Shown here: in pieces, positions 38,426 through 47,325 of the stretch
Position numbering within the stretch: position 1 is the stretch's first letter
Layout of the letters: every line of letters starts with the position of its first letter
DNA from: Rudaeicoccus suwonensis
GTDB lineage: Bacteria > Actinomycetota > Actinomycetes > Actinomycetales > Dermatophilaceae
Length of the DNA stretch: 64,000 bases
Assembly: GCF_007829035.1 (NCBI RefSeq)
Contig: NZ_VIVQ01000004.1
Span: 52,214-116,213 of the forward strand
Reading direction: 5' to 3'
The notes under the pieces: model-generated
Told to the model about the DNA's origin: nothing
The model's input: the letters and a program-made list of their open reading frames with translations, nothing else
Databases searched by the model: none
Translations under genes and position numbers: made by a program

Positions 38426-38450
38426 ACGCTACTTCACCGTTACATAGGCT
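38426..38450. promoter_or_regulatory. Divergent -10 elements of the YbjN gene and glgX
   Basis: In 39 bp between the two start codons: TAGCGT on the minus strand (38426-38431), 7 bases before the YbjN ATG, and TAGGCT on the plus strand (38445-38450), 7 bases before the glgX ATG. Both transcripts would be leaderless. Each -35 region would overlap the other promoter, so the two may interfere. Confidence 0.45.
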
Positions 38451-38457
38451 GTCCGCC

Positions 38458-40614
38458 ATGCCCATCCAGGCCACGGCCGCCGCTCGGCGCTCCCTCGACG
38501 ACCCACCGCCGCTCGGCGCCACCATCGACTCCGACGGCACCGAGTTCAGCGTCTTCAGCGCCTCGGCAACAGCCGTCGACGTGTGCCTGTTCGACGACGC
38601 CGGAGCCGAGATCCGCGTGCCTCTCACTCCCCACGCGCACGGCATCTGGGCCGGTCACGTGGCGGGTGTCGGCGCCGGCCGGCGCTATGGCTTCCGCACC
38701 GACGGACCGTGGGCGCCGAGCGCCGGTCACCGCCACAATCCGGCCAAGTTGCTGCTGGATCCCTACGCACGCGGCATCGTCGGCGACGTGCAGTGGCGTC
38801 CGGAGGTTTTCGGCCATGTGGTCGACGAACAGCTGTCCGGTGACGGGGATGTGCGCGACACACGGGACTCTGCGGCATACGTGCCGCGCAGCGTCGTGGT
38901 CGGCAACGGATTCGACTGGGGGGTCGACCGCCCACTGCGTACGCAGTGGGATCGCACGGTGATTTACGAGACGCACGTGCGAGGGCTGACCCGGCAACTG
39001 AGCTCCGTGCCCGACCATCTGCGCGGCACGTATGCCGGGCTCGCGCATCCCGCGACGATCGCGCATCTGCAACAGCTCGGGGTCACCGCCGTCGAACTGC
39101 TGCCGGTGCATGCGTTCACGTCCGAGCCACGGCTCGTGCAGCACGGCCTGGTGAACTACTGGGGATACAACACACTCGGGTTCTTCGCGCCGCACGGCGG
39201 GTATGCCGCAAGCGTAGATCCGCAGGAGCGCATCCATGAGTTCAAGGGCATGGTCAAACTGCTGCACGCGGCGGGCATCGAGGTGATCCTCGACGTCGTC
39301 TACAACCACACGTGCGAGCAGGGCGCCTCCGGTGGAGCAACCCTGTCGTGGCGGGGCTTGGACAACGCGACCTACTACCGGCTCGACGAGCGGGGCAACG
39401 ACGTCGACGTAACCGGGTGCGGCAACACCCTCGACATGCGTCAGCCGGTGCCCATCCGGATGGTGCTGGACTCGTTGCGTTACTGGGTGAGCGAGATGCA
39501 CGTCGACGGTTTCCGCTTCGACCTGGCGCCGGCGCTGGCCCGCGGGCTGGACGACGCCTTCCACCCCGACCACCCGTTCCTGATGGCGTTGCGGACGGAT
39601 CCCGTGCTGGGCCAGGTGAAGCTGATCGCCGAGCCGTGGGACGTCGGCTCGCACGGCTGGCGGACCGGTCAGTTCCCGGCGCCCTTCGCCGAGTGGAACG
39701 ACCGGTTTCGTGACACCGTGCGCGACTTCTGGCTCGGCGACGTCGCCGCCGACCTCGCCGGGCACCCCGGCCACGGGGTCAGCGATCTGGGCACCCGGCT
39801 GGCGGGATCACGGGACCTGTTCGGATCTCGGTCACCCATGTCCTCGATCAACTTCGTCACGGCTCACGACGGCTTCAGCCTCGCCGACCTGACGGCATAC
39901 AGCCGCAAACACAACGGCGCCAACGGCGAGGGCAACCGCGACGGCAGCGACAACAACCGGTCGTGGAACTTCGGCGTCGAGGGCCACGAAGGTGCGTCCG
40001 CGGAGACCGAGAAGCTGCGCCGACGCGCGATCCGCAACCAGTTGGCCACCCTCGTGCTCGCGTGCGGTGTACCGATGCTGACCGGTGGCGACGAGTTCGG
40101 CCGCAGTCAGCGCGGCAACAACAACGCCTACTGTCAGGACAACGACATCAGTTGGTACGACTGGTCGTTGGAGCAGTGGCAGCGAGATTTGGTCGAGACC
40201 ACCGGCTTTTTGGTGGCCTTGCGGGCCGCGCATCCTGTGTTGCGGCAGCGCACGTTCTTCCCCGGTGAGCCGACCGACGGCGACGCGCTGGCTGCCCTGC
40301 ACTGGCACGGCATCGACGGCTCGATCCTGACCGCCGAGCAGTGGAACGACGGCACCACACGCACGGTGCAGGTGGTCTTCGACGGCGCCGATGTCGGGGA
40401 CGACCGGTTGCTGCTGGTGCTGCACGGCTCGGCGCACGACAGCGTTGTGACCCTTCCGGCGAACACCGGGGTGACGCACTGGGAACTGATGTGGGACAGC
40501 GGCTGCGAGCGACCGGATGCTGTGGACAGCCGCACCGTCTCGGTCGGCGAGGCGCTGCCGGTCGAGGCGGCGTCCTTCGTCATACTGCGCGGGGTCGGTT
40601 CCGACATCGACTGA
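38458..40614 (+). CDS. glgX: Glycogen debranching enzyme (isoamylase-type)
   Basis: 718-aa GH13_11 enzyme hydrolysing alpha-1,6 branches of phosphorylase-limit glycogen. N-terminal CBM48 (LGATIDSDGTEFSVFSASAT), then the catalytic barrel: WGYNTLGFFAPHGGYA, VILDVVYNHTCEQG, nucleophile Asp in MHVDGFRFDLAPAL, acid/base Glu in KLIAEPWDVG and transition-state Asp in FVTAHDGFSLADL. Normal family length. It is separated from the other glycogen genes by a sugar-uptake cluster. Confidence 0.95.
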   Translation: MPIQATAAARRSLDDPPPLGATIDSDGTEFSVFSASATAVDVCLFDDAGAEIRVPLTPHAHGIWAGHVAGVGAGRRYGFRTDGPWAPSAGHRHNPAKLLLDPYARGIVGDVQWRPEVFGHVVDEQLSGDGDVRDTRDSAAYVPRSVVVGNGFDWGVDRPLRTQWDRTVIYETHVRGLTRQLSSVPDHLRGTYAGLAHPATIAHLQQLGVTAVELLPVHAFTSEPRLVQHGLVNYWGYNTLGFFAPHGGYAASVDPQERIHEFKGMVKLLHAAGIEVILDVVYNHTCEQGASGGATLSWRGLDNATYYRLDERGNDVDVTGCGNTLDMRQPVPIRMVLDSLRYWVSEMHVDGFRFDLAPALARGLDDAFHPDHPFLMALRTDPVLGQVKLIAEPWDVGSHGWRTGQFPAPFAEWNDRFRDTVRDFWLGDVAADLAGHPGHGVSDLGTRLAGSRDLFGSRSPMSSINFVTAHDGFSLADLTAYSRKHNGANGEGNRDGSDNNRSWNFGVEGHEGASAETEKLRRRAIRNQLATLVLACGVPMLTGGDEFGRSQRGNNNAYCQDNDISWYDWSLEQWQRDLVETTGFLVALRAAHPVLRQRTFFPGEPTDGDALAALHWHGIDGSILTAEQWNDGTTRTVQVVFDGADVGDDRLLLVLHGSAHDSVVTLPANTGVTHWELMWDSGCERPDAVDSRTVSVGEALPVEAASFVILRGVGSDID

Positions 40615-40623
40615 TCCCGCGAC

Positions 40624-40663
40624 ATTCGACGCCAGGGCTGTCATTGGCGCCCTGGCGTCGAAT
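40624..40663. terminator. Bidirectional terminator between glgX and the beta-glucosidase gene
   Basis: ATTCGACGCCAGGGC (40624-40638) and its perfect complement at 40649-40663, 10-base loop, between two convergent stops. Confidence 0.8.
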
Positions 40664-40665
40664 AT

Positions 40666-40695
40666 CGCCGGTCAATCGCGCGCCGGTCAATCGCG
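40666..40695. repeat. 15-bp tandem duplication
   Basis: CGCCGGTCAATCGCG twice in direct succession, between the terminator and the beta-glucosidase stop. Probably a replication-slippage product. Confidence 0.7.
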
Positions 40696-40702
40696 CAGCA
40701 GG

Positions 40703-42076
40703 TCAGTCGAGCTGGCGCGTCGCCACCAGGTTGCGGTACCACTCGAAGCTGGCCTTGGGCGTGCGCTTCTGCGTGCCGTAGTCGACATGGACCGCGCCGA
40801 ACCGCTTGGCGTAGCCCTCTGCCCACTCGAAGTTGTCCAGCAACGACCACAGGTAGTAGCCGCGCACGTCGACGCCCTCGCCACGAGCGGCAGCCAGCGC
40901 AGTCAGGTGAGTGCGCAGATACTCGATGCGGTCCTGGTCGTCGATGCTGCCGTCCGACCGCACCTCGTCGACGCTGGCACGACCGTTTTCGGTGATGTAG
41001 ATCGGCGGTAGACCCGGGTAGGTGTCCTTCAGCCAGTGCATCAGCCTGTTCAGCCCGTCGGCGTCGATCGGCCAGCCCATTTCGGTCAACGGTTCGCCGT
41101 CCGGGATCACCAGCTTGGCACCGATGTCATCGGCAGTGCGACGCGAGGCATCCGGCTCGTCATTGGGCACGGCCTTGACGTTGCTCGGGAAGTAGTAGTT
41201 GACGCCCAGGAAGTCCAGCGGTGCCCCGATCGTGGCCAGATCACCGTCGCGGATCCACCCGAAGTCGCTGAGCTCGCCCCACGTCTGTCGCGCGAGCTGC
41301 GGATAACGACCGGCCAGCACCGGGTCGGTGAACAACAGGTTGCTCAGCAACAGAGACCGATCGGCGGCCGCCACATCAGCCGGATCATCCGAAACAGGTT
41401 GCACCGGTTGCAGATTGAGCGTGATGCCGATCTGGTTCTTGATGTCTGTTGCGCGCAGCGCGGCCAGAGCGAAACCGTGCCCGAGCAGCAGGTGGTGCGC
41501 CGCCGCGAGGGCGCCGTCACCCTCCTTGGCACCGGGCGCGTGACGCCCCTCGGCATACCCGAGGATCGAGGAGCAGAACGGCTCGTTCAGGGTGATCCAC
41601 CGGTGCACCCGGTCACCGAGGTGATCGTGCACGAGTGCGGCGTAGTCGGCGAACCGGTGGGCGGTGTCGCGGTTGCGCCAGCCTCCGGCATCCTCCAGCG
41701 CCTGCGGCAGGTCCCAGTGGTAGATCGTCGCGCATGGGTCAATTCCGTTGTCCAGCAACGAATCCACCAGGCGGTCGTAGAAATCGAGACCGGCTTTGTT
41801 TGCTTCTCCGGCGCCGTCGGGCTGGATCCGCGGCCAAGCGATCGAAAAGCGATAGCTGTCGAGGCCGAGTCGCCGCATGAGCTCGATGTCCTCGGGGTAG
41901 CGGTGATAGTGGTCGCACGCGACATCGCCGGTGTCACCACCGACGACGGCGCCGGGCGTGTGGCTGAACGTGTCCCAGATCGAGGTGCCGCGGCCGTCCT
42001 CGTCGACTGCCCCCTCGATCTGGTATGACGCTGTCGCAGCGCCGAAGACGAAGTCGGCGGGGAACTGAACACTCAT
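40703..42076 (-). CDS. GH1 beta-glucosidase
   Basis: 457-aa family 1 glycoside hydrolase. N-terminal signature FVFGAATASYQIEGAVDEDGRG; acid/base Glu in WITLNEPFCSSI; nucleophile Glu in PPIYITENGRAS. No signal peptide, so it acts in the cytoplasm on imported beta-linked oligosaccharides. ATG 42076 is preferred (GAGAG 8 bases upstream); GTG 42085 is possible. Last gene of the LacI-associated sugar operon, 104 bases after the GH5-like gene. Confidence 0.94.
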   Translation of the reverse strand: MSVQFPADFVFGAATASYQIEGAVDEDGRGTSIWDTFSHTPGAVVGGDTGDVACDHYHRYPEDIELMRRLGLDSYRFSIAWPRIQPDGAGEANKAGLDFYDRLVDSLLDNGIDPCATIYHWDLPQALEDAGGWRNRDTAHRFADYAALVHDHLGDRVHRWITLNEPFCSSILGYAEGRHAPGAKEGDGALAAAHHLLLGHGFALAALRATDIKNQIGITLNLQPVQPVSDDPADVAAADRSLLLSNLLFTDPVLAGRYPQLARQTWGELSDFGWIRDGDLATIGAPLDFLGVNYYFPSNVKAVPNDEPDASRRTADDIGAKLVIPDGEPLTEMGWPIDADGLNRLMHWLKDTYPGLPPIYITENGRASVDEVRSDGSIDDQDRIEYLRTHLTALAAARGEGVDVRGYYLWSLLDNFEWAEGYAKRFGAVHVDYGTQKRTPKASFEWYRNLVATRQLD

Positions 42077-42180
42077 TGATTTCACTCTCTTTCACAAATG
42101 CATAGGTGTGACGGTCAGTGCGGCCCACCCTTCGGGCGCGGTCGGAATCGGCAGGATCGACGAGGATGCGGTCGGCGCCC

Positions 42181-44112
42181 TCAGGCACCGATCACCGCAA
42201 CAGGCGTCGCCGGCAACTGGACGACGGCCACGGCGTACGGCGGTAACTGCGCGACGCCGTAGGCCGACAGATCGATCTCGTCGGCGGATCCGTTGACGAA
42301 CCAGGCGAACTCGCGGCCGTCGTCATGGGTGACCCCGTCGACGACGACGCGTGGGTCGGCGATGCTTGCTCGACGCTCGACGTGGGCTTCGGCCGCGAGT
42401 GCGGCATACAACCGCCAGGTGTCCTCGGGGTTCACCCGTGGGCGACGAGCCGCGAAATACTCGACAGGCAGGGTGCATAGCACCGCCTGGCCGTCACCGT
42501 GTCGTCGGCGCACGAGCACCGGTCGGTCGTGCTGATCGACCGCGACGATCTGTGCACCAGCGTCGTCGCCGACGAGCTCGACCGGCAGGATGCTGCGCCC
42601 ACCGGCTGAACCAGCCGCTTCGAATCGAAGCGTTTCACCGACCTCGAAGCCGCCGAACGATGCGAGGAAGCGCACCTCGACCACATCGTCGTCGACCGGC
42701 TCGACCATTCCGTAGCGCAGCGTGTGCCGCACACCGAACAGCTCCTCGAGACCTGTCCACCACGGCCCACGTTGCACCGGCGAATCACCGAGTCCGTAGG
42801 AAACATAGACCGTTCGGCCGGCTGCGGCCGCCCGCTCCAGGCCATGCCAGGTCGGCACGGTCAGCGCCTTCACCGACGGCACCAGCACCAGGTCGGCGCC
42901 GTCCGGCAGAACCTCCGGTTCACGCACGAACACCGGCCCGAGGTCGGCCTCGCGACAGGCGACATACGCCTGCTCGAGCACGTCGACGATGTGCGTGCGT
43001 TCCTGCTCGCCGAAGGTCCAGTGTTTCGGCGCGTCGATGTATGCCGGGACCAGCAACGCTGTCTGCGTCGACCAACGACGGCACGCGGGCAGGTCGACAG
43101 CTTCGACGACCTCCCGCAGACGAGTCATCTCATGCAGTTGCGGTTTGCACGAACCGTCGACCCGGGTGAGCCCGAAGTGCAGCTCGAAGGGATGGTGACG
43201 GTAGGGATCCTGCTGCGGCAGATTGTCGAAATCGGTGTTGTTCCAGGCCAACCAGCCGGTCGCACCGGCAAGCAGCGTCGAATGCAGCACCTGCCGGTAG
43301 TACTGCGCTGCGTGTTCGTCGGAGGCGAAATCGGAGCTGACCCCGAACTCCTCCAACACCGTGGGCAGCCCCGCGACGTTCGCCATCTCGCAGACGAAGG
43401 CCGCACGAAGGTGCTGCCGCACGACGTCGTCGCCCATCGGATAGACGTGTGGGCCGACGAAGTCGGTGACCTTCGCCAGATCGCGGACGCTGAAGCCGTT
43501 GTCCTTGCCGGTCACCTCCTCACCCCAGGCGCCGTCGCCGATCGAGATCGGCTCGGTCGCACCACCGGCCCGTATGGCGGTGACCATCAGTTGTGCCCAC
43601 GCTGTCACGGCGGCGCGATCGCCCGCGCCGCCGTAGATGGGCATCTCGTTGGACACCAGCCAACCGGCAACGGCGGCGTCGCCGGCGAAGCGACGAGTCA
43701 CCTCGGTCAGGTAGTGGGCCTGCTGGGCGACCATCCAGACGTCCGTATACAGATCCCGCCCGCCCCGCCAGGCGGGGTCCCAGTTCTCCCCCGACATGTG
43801 ACCGACGAGAAACGTTGGGATCGTGCGCATTCCGAGCTCTCGATGAAGCGTGAGGAACTGTGCGAATCGCTCCATGACTGCTTCGTCGAGAACGCCCGGC
43901 TCGGGCATGGCGTGTGGCCAGAACAGGAAGGACCTGGTCACGTCGAGGCCGTTGTCGCGCATGAGCGTGAGCTCCTCGCGGACCAGTTGCTCGTCATACG
44001 ACTGCCACATGAACGGACCGCCGCCGCGAGACCAGAAGTTGCAGCCGAACCACACCTGCTTGCGACCGTCGCTGCGCAGGAAACGCAGCGGTCGCTCGAC
44101 ACCGCGGCTCAC
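42181..44112 (-). CDS. GH5-type (mannanase/beta-mannosidase-like) glycoside hydrolase, cytoplasmic
   Basis: 643-aa protein. The N-terminal ~330 residues form a (beta/alpha)8 clan GH-A domain: NGLDVTRSFLFWPHAMPEP, acid/base Glu156 in WLVSNEMPIYGG, nucleophile at Glu254 or Glu255 in LPTVLEEFGVSSD. The C-terminal half has a flavodoxin-like beta-galactosidase trimerisation-type region (ADLVLVPSVKALTVPTWHGLE; GRTVYVSYGLGDS) and a terminal beta-sandwich, as in GH42 or large GH5 enzymes. No signal peptide. GTG start overlapping the permease stop (GTGA). The exact family and linkage are uncertain; a beta-manno- or beta-gluco-oligosaccharide is likely. Confidence 0.75.
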   Translation of the reverse strand: MSRGVERPLRFLRSDGRKQVWFGCNFWSRGGGPFMWQSYDEQLVREELTLMRDNGLDVTRSFLFWPHAMPEPGVLDEAVMERFAQFLTLHRELGMRTIPTFLVGHMSGENWDPAWRGGRDLYTDVWMVAQQAHYLTEVTRRFAGDAAVAGWLVSNEMPIYGGAGDRAAVTAWAQLMVTAIRAGGATEPISIGDGAWGEEVTGKDNGFSVRDLAKVTDFVGPHVYPMGDDVVRQHLRAAFVCEMANVAGLPTVLEEFGVSSDFASDEHAAQYYRQVLHSTLLAGATGWLAWNNTDFDNLPQQDPYRHHPFELHFGLTRVDGSCKPQLHEMTRLREVVEAVDLPACRRWSTQTALLVPAYIDAPKHWTFGEQERTHIVDVLEQAYVACREADLGPVFVREPEVLPDGADLVLVPSVKALTVPTWHGLERAAAAGRTVYVSYGLGDSPVQRGPWWTGLEELFGVRHTLRYGMVEPVDDDVVEVRFLASFGGFEVGETLRFEAAGSAGGRSILPVELVGDDAGAQIVAVDQHDRPVLVRRRHGDGQAVLCTLPVEYFAARRPRVNPEDTWRLYAALAAEAHVERRASIADPRVVVDGVTHDDGREFAWFVNGSADEIDLSAYGVAQLPPYAVAVVQLPATPVAVIGA

Positions 44113-44951
44113 TTGACAGCTCCCGCCGTCAAACCGGCGACCAGGTATCGCTGCAGCAGCAGGAAGATCACCACGATCGGCAGGCTGACGACCAGTGAGG
44201 CAGCCATGACCTGGTTCCAGTAGACGTTGATCTGCGTGGAGTAGCTCTGCAGACCGATCGCCAGCGTCTCGGTGGACGGATTAGTCATCTGCGACGCAAA
44301 GAGGATCTCGCCCCATGAGGTCATGAACGAATACACAGCAACCGCAATGACTCCCGGCCGAGCCGCCGGCAACACGACCCGCAGCAGCGTGGTCATGGCC
44401 GATGCGCCGTCGATGCTCGCAGCCTCATCGAGGTCTCGAGGAATGCCGTCGAAGTAGCCTGCGAGCATCCAGATCGCGAACGGCAACGAGAACGTCAGGT
44501 AGGTGATGATCAGTCCGGTGCGCGTCTGATACAGCAGGGTGAAGCCCAGCGCCTTGTCGATGTTGACGAAGATCAGGAACAACGGCAACAGGAACAGGAT
44601 GCCGGGGAACATCTGCGTGGACAGGATCGTGGTGGTGAACACGCTGCGACCGCGGAAGGTCCACCGCGACACCGCGTATCCGGCGAAGATCGCGACGAGC
44701 ACGCTCAGCACCGTCGAGATGGAACTGACGATGACGCTGTTCAGGAAGTACTTGCCCAGCGGCACGGTGCTCCAGATGTCCTTGAACGGCTCCAGCGTCA
44801 TGTGCGTCGGCCACCAGTGGAAAGCGCCTTGCACCTCGCCCAGTGGTTTGACCGAACTGGTCAGCAGCACCCACATCGGCACCAGCACGAACAGGCTCAG
44901 CACAACGAGGACGATCACGCGAAAGACTCTGAAGGACAAAGGTTCACGCAC
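44109..44951 (-). CDS. Sugar ABC transporter permease (MalG / CUT1 family)
   Basis: 280-aa inner-membrane permease with six predicted helices. The EAA loop that binds the ATPase reads DEAASIDGASAMTTLLRVVLPAARPG. It is the second permease of the operon and overlaps the first by 8 bases. No ATPase gene lies in the cluster, as usual for actinobacterial CUT1 systems that share an MsiK-type ATPase encoded elsewhere. Confidence 0.94.
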   Translation of the reverse strand: MREPLSFRVFRVIVLVVLSLFVLVPMWVLLTSSVKPLGEVQGAFHWWPTHMTLEPFKDIWSTVPLGKYFLNSVIVSSISTVLSVLVAIFAGYAVSRWTFRGRSVFTTTILSTQMFPGILFLLPLFLIFVNIDKALGFTLLYQTRTGLIITYLTFSLPFAIWMLAGYFDGIPRDLDEAASIDGASAMTTLLRVVLPAARPGVIAVAVYSFMTSWGEILFASQMTNPSTETLAIGLQSYSTQINVYWNQVMAASLVVSLPIVVIFLLLQRYLVAGLTAGAVK

Positions 44952-45879
44952 GACGAGACCTCCGGTTGAAGATGAGCAGGTAGGCCCCGGTAACCACGAG
45001 CAGGAACAACAACAGCAGCACCGACATGGCCGAACCGAAGCCGAAGTTCCAGTTGACGAAGGACGCCCCGTAGATGTGCACCGAGACCAGGTCGGCGGAC
45101 GTCGGCGGTTGCGCGCCGAACAGCACGAAGGGCGTGTTGAAGTCGTTGAACGTCCAGAGGAACATCATCAGCACCAGCACCAGGTTGACCGGTCGCAACG
45201 CCGGCAGGGTGATGTAACGGATCTGCCGCCAGATCCCGGCGCCGTCGACTGCGGCAGCGTCATACACGTCTTCAGGGATGTTCTGGAGGCCGGCGAGCAG
45301 CATGAGGAAGGCGAACGGCCAGGTCCGCCAGATCGCGATGACCACCATCGACCAGAACGCATTGCCACCGATCAGCCAGAACGTCTGACCGTCGGTGATG
45401 CCCAGCGACTTCAGCACATGGTTCACCAGGCCGTTGTCGCGCTGGAGCATGAAGTTCCAGGTCATGATCCCGGCGTAGATCGGCATGGCGTACGGCACCA
45501 GGAACAGCGTGCGGAACAGCCCGCGGCCGCGGAACTTGCGGTGGAGCACCAGCGCAGCCGACATACCGAAGAACCACGAAATGGCAACGACGACAACGGT
45601 GTACAGACAGGTGATCTTGAACGAGTGCAGCAGGCTGTCGCCGACCGGTGACGAGAAGTTCAACGCCACCTTGTATGCCGAAAGACCCTGCCACGGCGCC
45701 GAAGACCAGTTGGCGATGTAGTACTGGGTGAGCTGGACGAACGACATCCAGACGCCGACCAGCATCGGGATGATGTGGATCAGCAGCTCCAGCACGATCG
45801 CCGGCGCGATGAGCAGATACGGCGTGAGCCGGCGGGCGTGGCGCCCGCCGGCTCGACGCGTCGTAGGGTGTGCCGCCAT
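44944..45879 (-). CDS. Sugar ABC transporter permease (MalF / CUT1 family)
   Basis: 311-aa permease with six helices and the EAA motif YDAAAVDGAGIWRQIRYITLPALRP. Its ATG shares one base with the stop of the binding-protein gene (TGATG). Forms a heterodimer with the MalG-type partner downstream. Confidence 0.94.
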   Translation of the reverse strand: MAAHPTTRRAGGRHARRLTPYLLIAPAIVLELLIHIIPMLVGVWMSFVQLTQYYIANWSSAPWQGLSAYKVALNFSSPVGDSLLHSFKITCLYTVVVVAISWFFGMSAALVLHRKFRGRGLFRTLFLVPYAMPIYAGIMTWNFMLQRDNGLVNHVLKSLGITDGQTFWLIGGNAFWSMVVIAIWRTWPFAFLMLLAGLQNIPEDVYDAAAVDGAGIWRQIRYITLPALRPVNLVLVLMMFLWTFNDFNTPFVLFGAQPPTSADLVSVHIYGASFVNWNFGFGSAMSVLLLLFLLVVTGAYLLIFNRRSRRA

Positions 45880-47207
45880 CAGCCGGCGGCGGCCATCTTG
45901 TCCTGCGCCTGCTGCAGCGCGGCCTTGATCTGCGCCGACGTGGGTGCGCTACCGGTCGCCGCCTGTGCGATCAGCTGGTTGACCGCGTTGCCGACGTTGG
46001 TCTCGAACTCCGACTCGTTGGCCACCAGCGGCAGCGGCACCGAACGAGTCGCCAGGATCTGCTGGAAGGTCTGCGCCTCCTGGGTGTTCGTGGTGAAGTT
46101 CGGCGTGACGCCGCTGATCACCGGCAGCGCGGCGAAGGGCACGTCGAAGATCTGCTGCTCCGCCGGGCTGGTCATGAAGTTGACGAACTTCAGCGCGGCG
46201 GCCTTGTTCTTGGAGTTCTTGAAGATCGAGATGTTGATACCGGCCACGAAGCTCGCGGTGTTCTGGGCAGCACCGGTCGGGGCGGGGATCGGCACCACGC
46301 CGTACTCGCTGGTCTTCATGCCGTCGGCGACCAGCGTGTTGTCAGCGTTGTTCTGGCTCATCAGCATCGCGGCTTTGCCGTTGGCGAAGTCGCCCGGCGC
46401 CTCGGGGCCGTTCTTGTACTGAACGCTGCTGGGGTTGACGACCTTGTCGCTCATCAGGTCGACGTACTGCTTGACGCCGGCGACCATACCGGGCGAGGTG
46501 AAGTCTGGCTGTCCCTGCGCGTTGAATGGGTCGGCGCCCTGCTGCTGGCCGAAGATGAACGCGAAGTGCACGCTCTCGGTGTAACTGCCACCCTCCATCG
46601 CCATGCCGTAGGTGCCGGTCGAGGGATTGGTGAGCTTCTTGGCGTCGGCCTGCAGCTCCTGCCACGTCGTCGGCGGCTGGAGTCCGGCATCGGCGAACAT
46701 CTTCTTGTTGTAGTAGAGCCCGTAGGCGAGGGCATACAGCGGCACGGAAGTCGGGTCCTGACCCTTCACACCGCCCGTCGCGTATGACGCCGCCACGAAC
46801 TTGTCCTTGCCGCCGATGGCGCTGAGCGCGCTCGCGTCGAACGGCATGAACGCCCCGGTGGCCTGCAACGAGGGTGCCCAGGTGTTGCCGATGTTGACCA
46901 CGTCGGGGCCCTGCCCGCTGCTGGTTGCGGCCAGGATCTTGTTCAGCAGATCCGGCCAGCCGATCACCTGCAGCTTGACCTTGATGCCGGTCTCCTTCTG
47001 GAATTTTTCCAGTTCCGGGGTGAGCACCTTGACGTCGTCCTGGATGGTGGCACCCTGGTTGCTCGCCCAGTACGTGAGCGTGGTGCCGGATCCGCTGGAT
47101 CCGCCGGAGCTTCCGGCGCTCGACCCCGAACTTGAACTCGAACCGCAGCCGGCTGTCCCGGCAATTGCTGCGACGACCACGATCGCAGGGATAAGACGTG
47201 TTTTCAC
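45879..47207 (-). CDS. Extracellular sugar-binding lipoprotein (family 1 solute-binding protein)
   Basis: 442-aa substrate receptor of the CUT1 importer. Signal peptide with lipobox ending in Cys21 (AIAGTAGC) and a Ser/Gly-rich linker. The mature domain has family features ITYWAS-like TLTYWASNQGAT, PDVVNIGNTWAPSLQATGAF and LAYGLYYNKKMFADAGL. GTG at 47207 is fixed by GGAGG 7 bases upstream. First gene of the operon; a LacI-type palindrome lies 61 bases upstream. Confidence 0.94.
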   Translation of the reverse strand: MKTRLIPAIVVVAAIAGTAGCGSSSSSGSSAGSSGGSSGSGTTLTYWASNQGATIQDDVKVLTPELEKFQKETGIKVKLQVIGWPDLLNKILAATSSGQGPDVVNIGNTWAPSLQATGAFMPFDASALSAIGGKDKFVAASYATGGVKGQDPTSVPLYALAYGLYYNKKMFADAGLQPPTTWQELQADAKKLTNPSTGTYGMAMEGGSYTESVHFAFIFGQQQGADPFNAQGQPDFTSPGMVAGVKQYVDLMSDKVVNPSSVQYKNGPEAPGDFANGKAAMLMSQNNADNTLVADGMKTSEYGVVPIPAPTGAAQNTASFVAGINISIFKNSKNKAAALKFVNFMTSPAEQQIFDVPFAALPVISGVTPNFTTNTQEAQTFQQILATRSVPLPLVANESEFETNVGNAVNQLIAQAATGSAPTSAQIKAALQQAQDKMAAAG

Positions 47208-47267
47208 TCTGGAACCTCCGGACAGGGGACCGCGACCACTCGTCGCGACGACAATGTGAATCACACC

Positions 47268-47283
47268 ACTTACCCGATTAAGT
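47268..47283. promoter_or_regulatory. LacI-type operator of the sugar operon
   Basis: ACTTACCCGATTAAGT: perfect 5-bp arms ACTTA and TAAGT around six bases, in the 118-bp region upstream of the binding-protein gene. It matches the site at 48381-48396 in front of lacI at 12 of 16 positions. The surrounding AT-rich stretch (47268-47312) is the probable promoter. Confidence 0.6.
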
Positions 47284-47325
47284 TAACAGCCGAGTTATCG
47301 AATCGTTACACAGCGATTCGACCGC

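Noticed and set aside
47284..47312. Second LacI operator (GTTATCGAATCGTTAC region)
   Set aside because: Its symmetry is poor compared with the palindrome at 47268-47283 and it has no counterpart before lacI.
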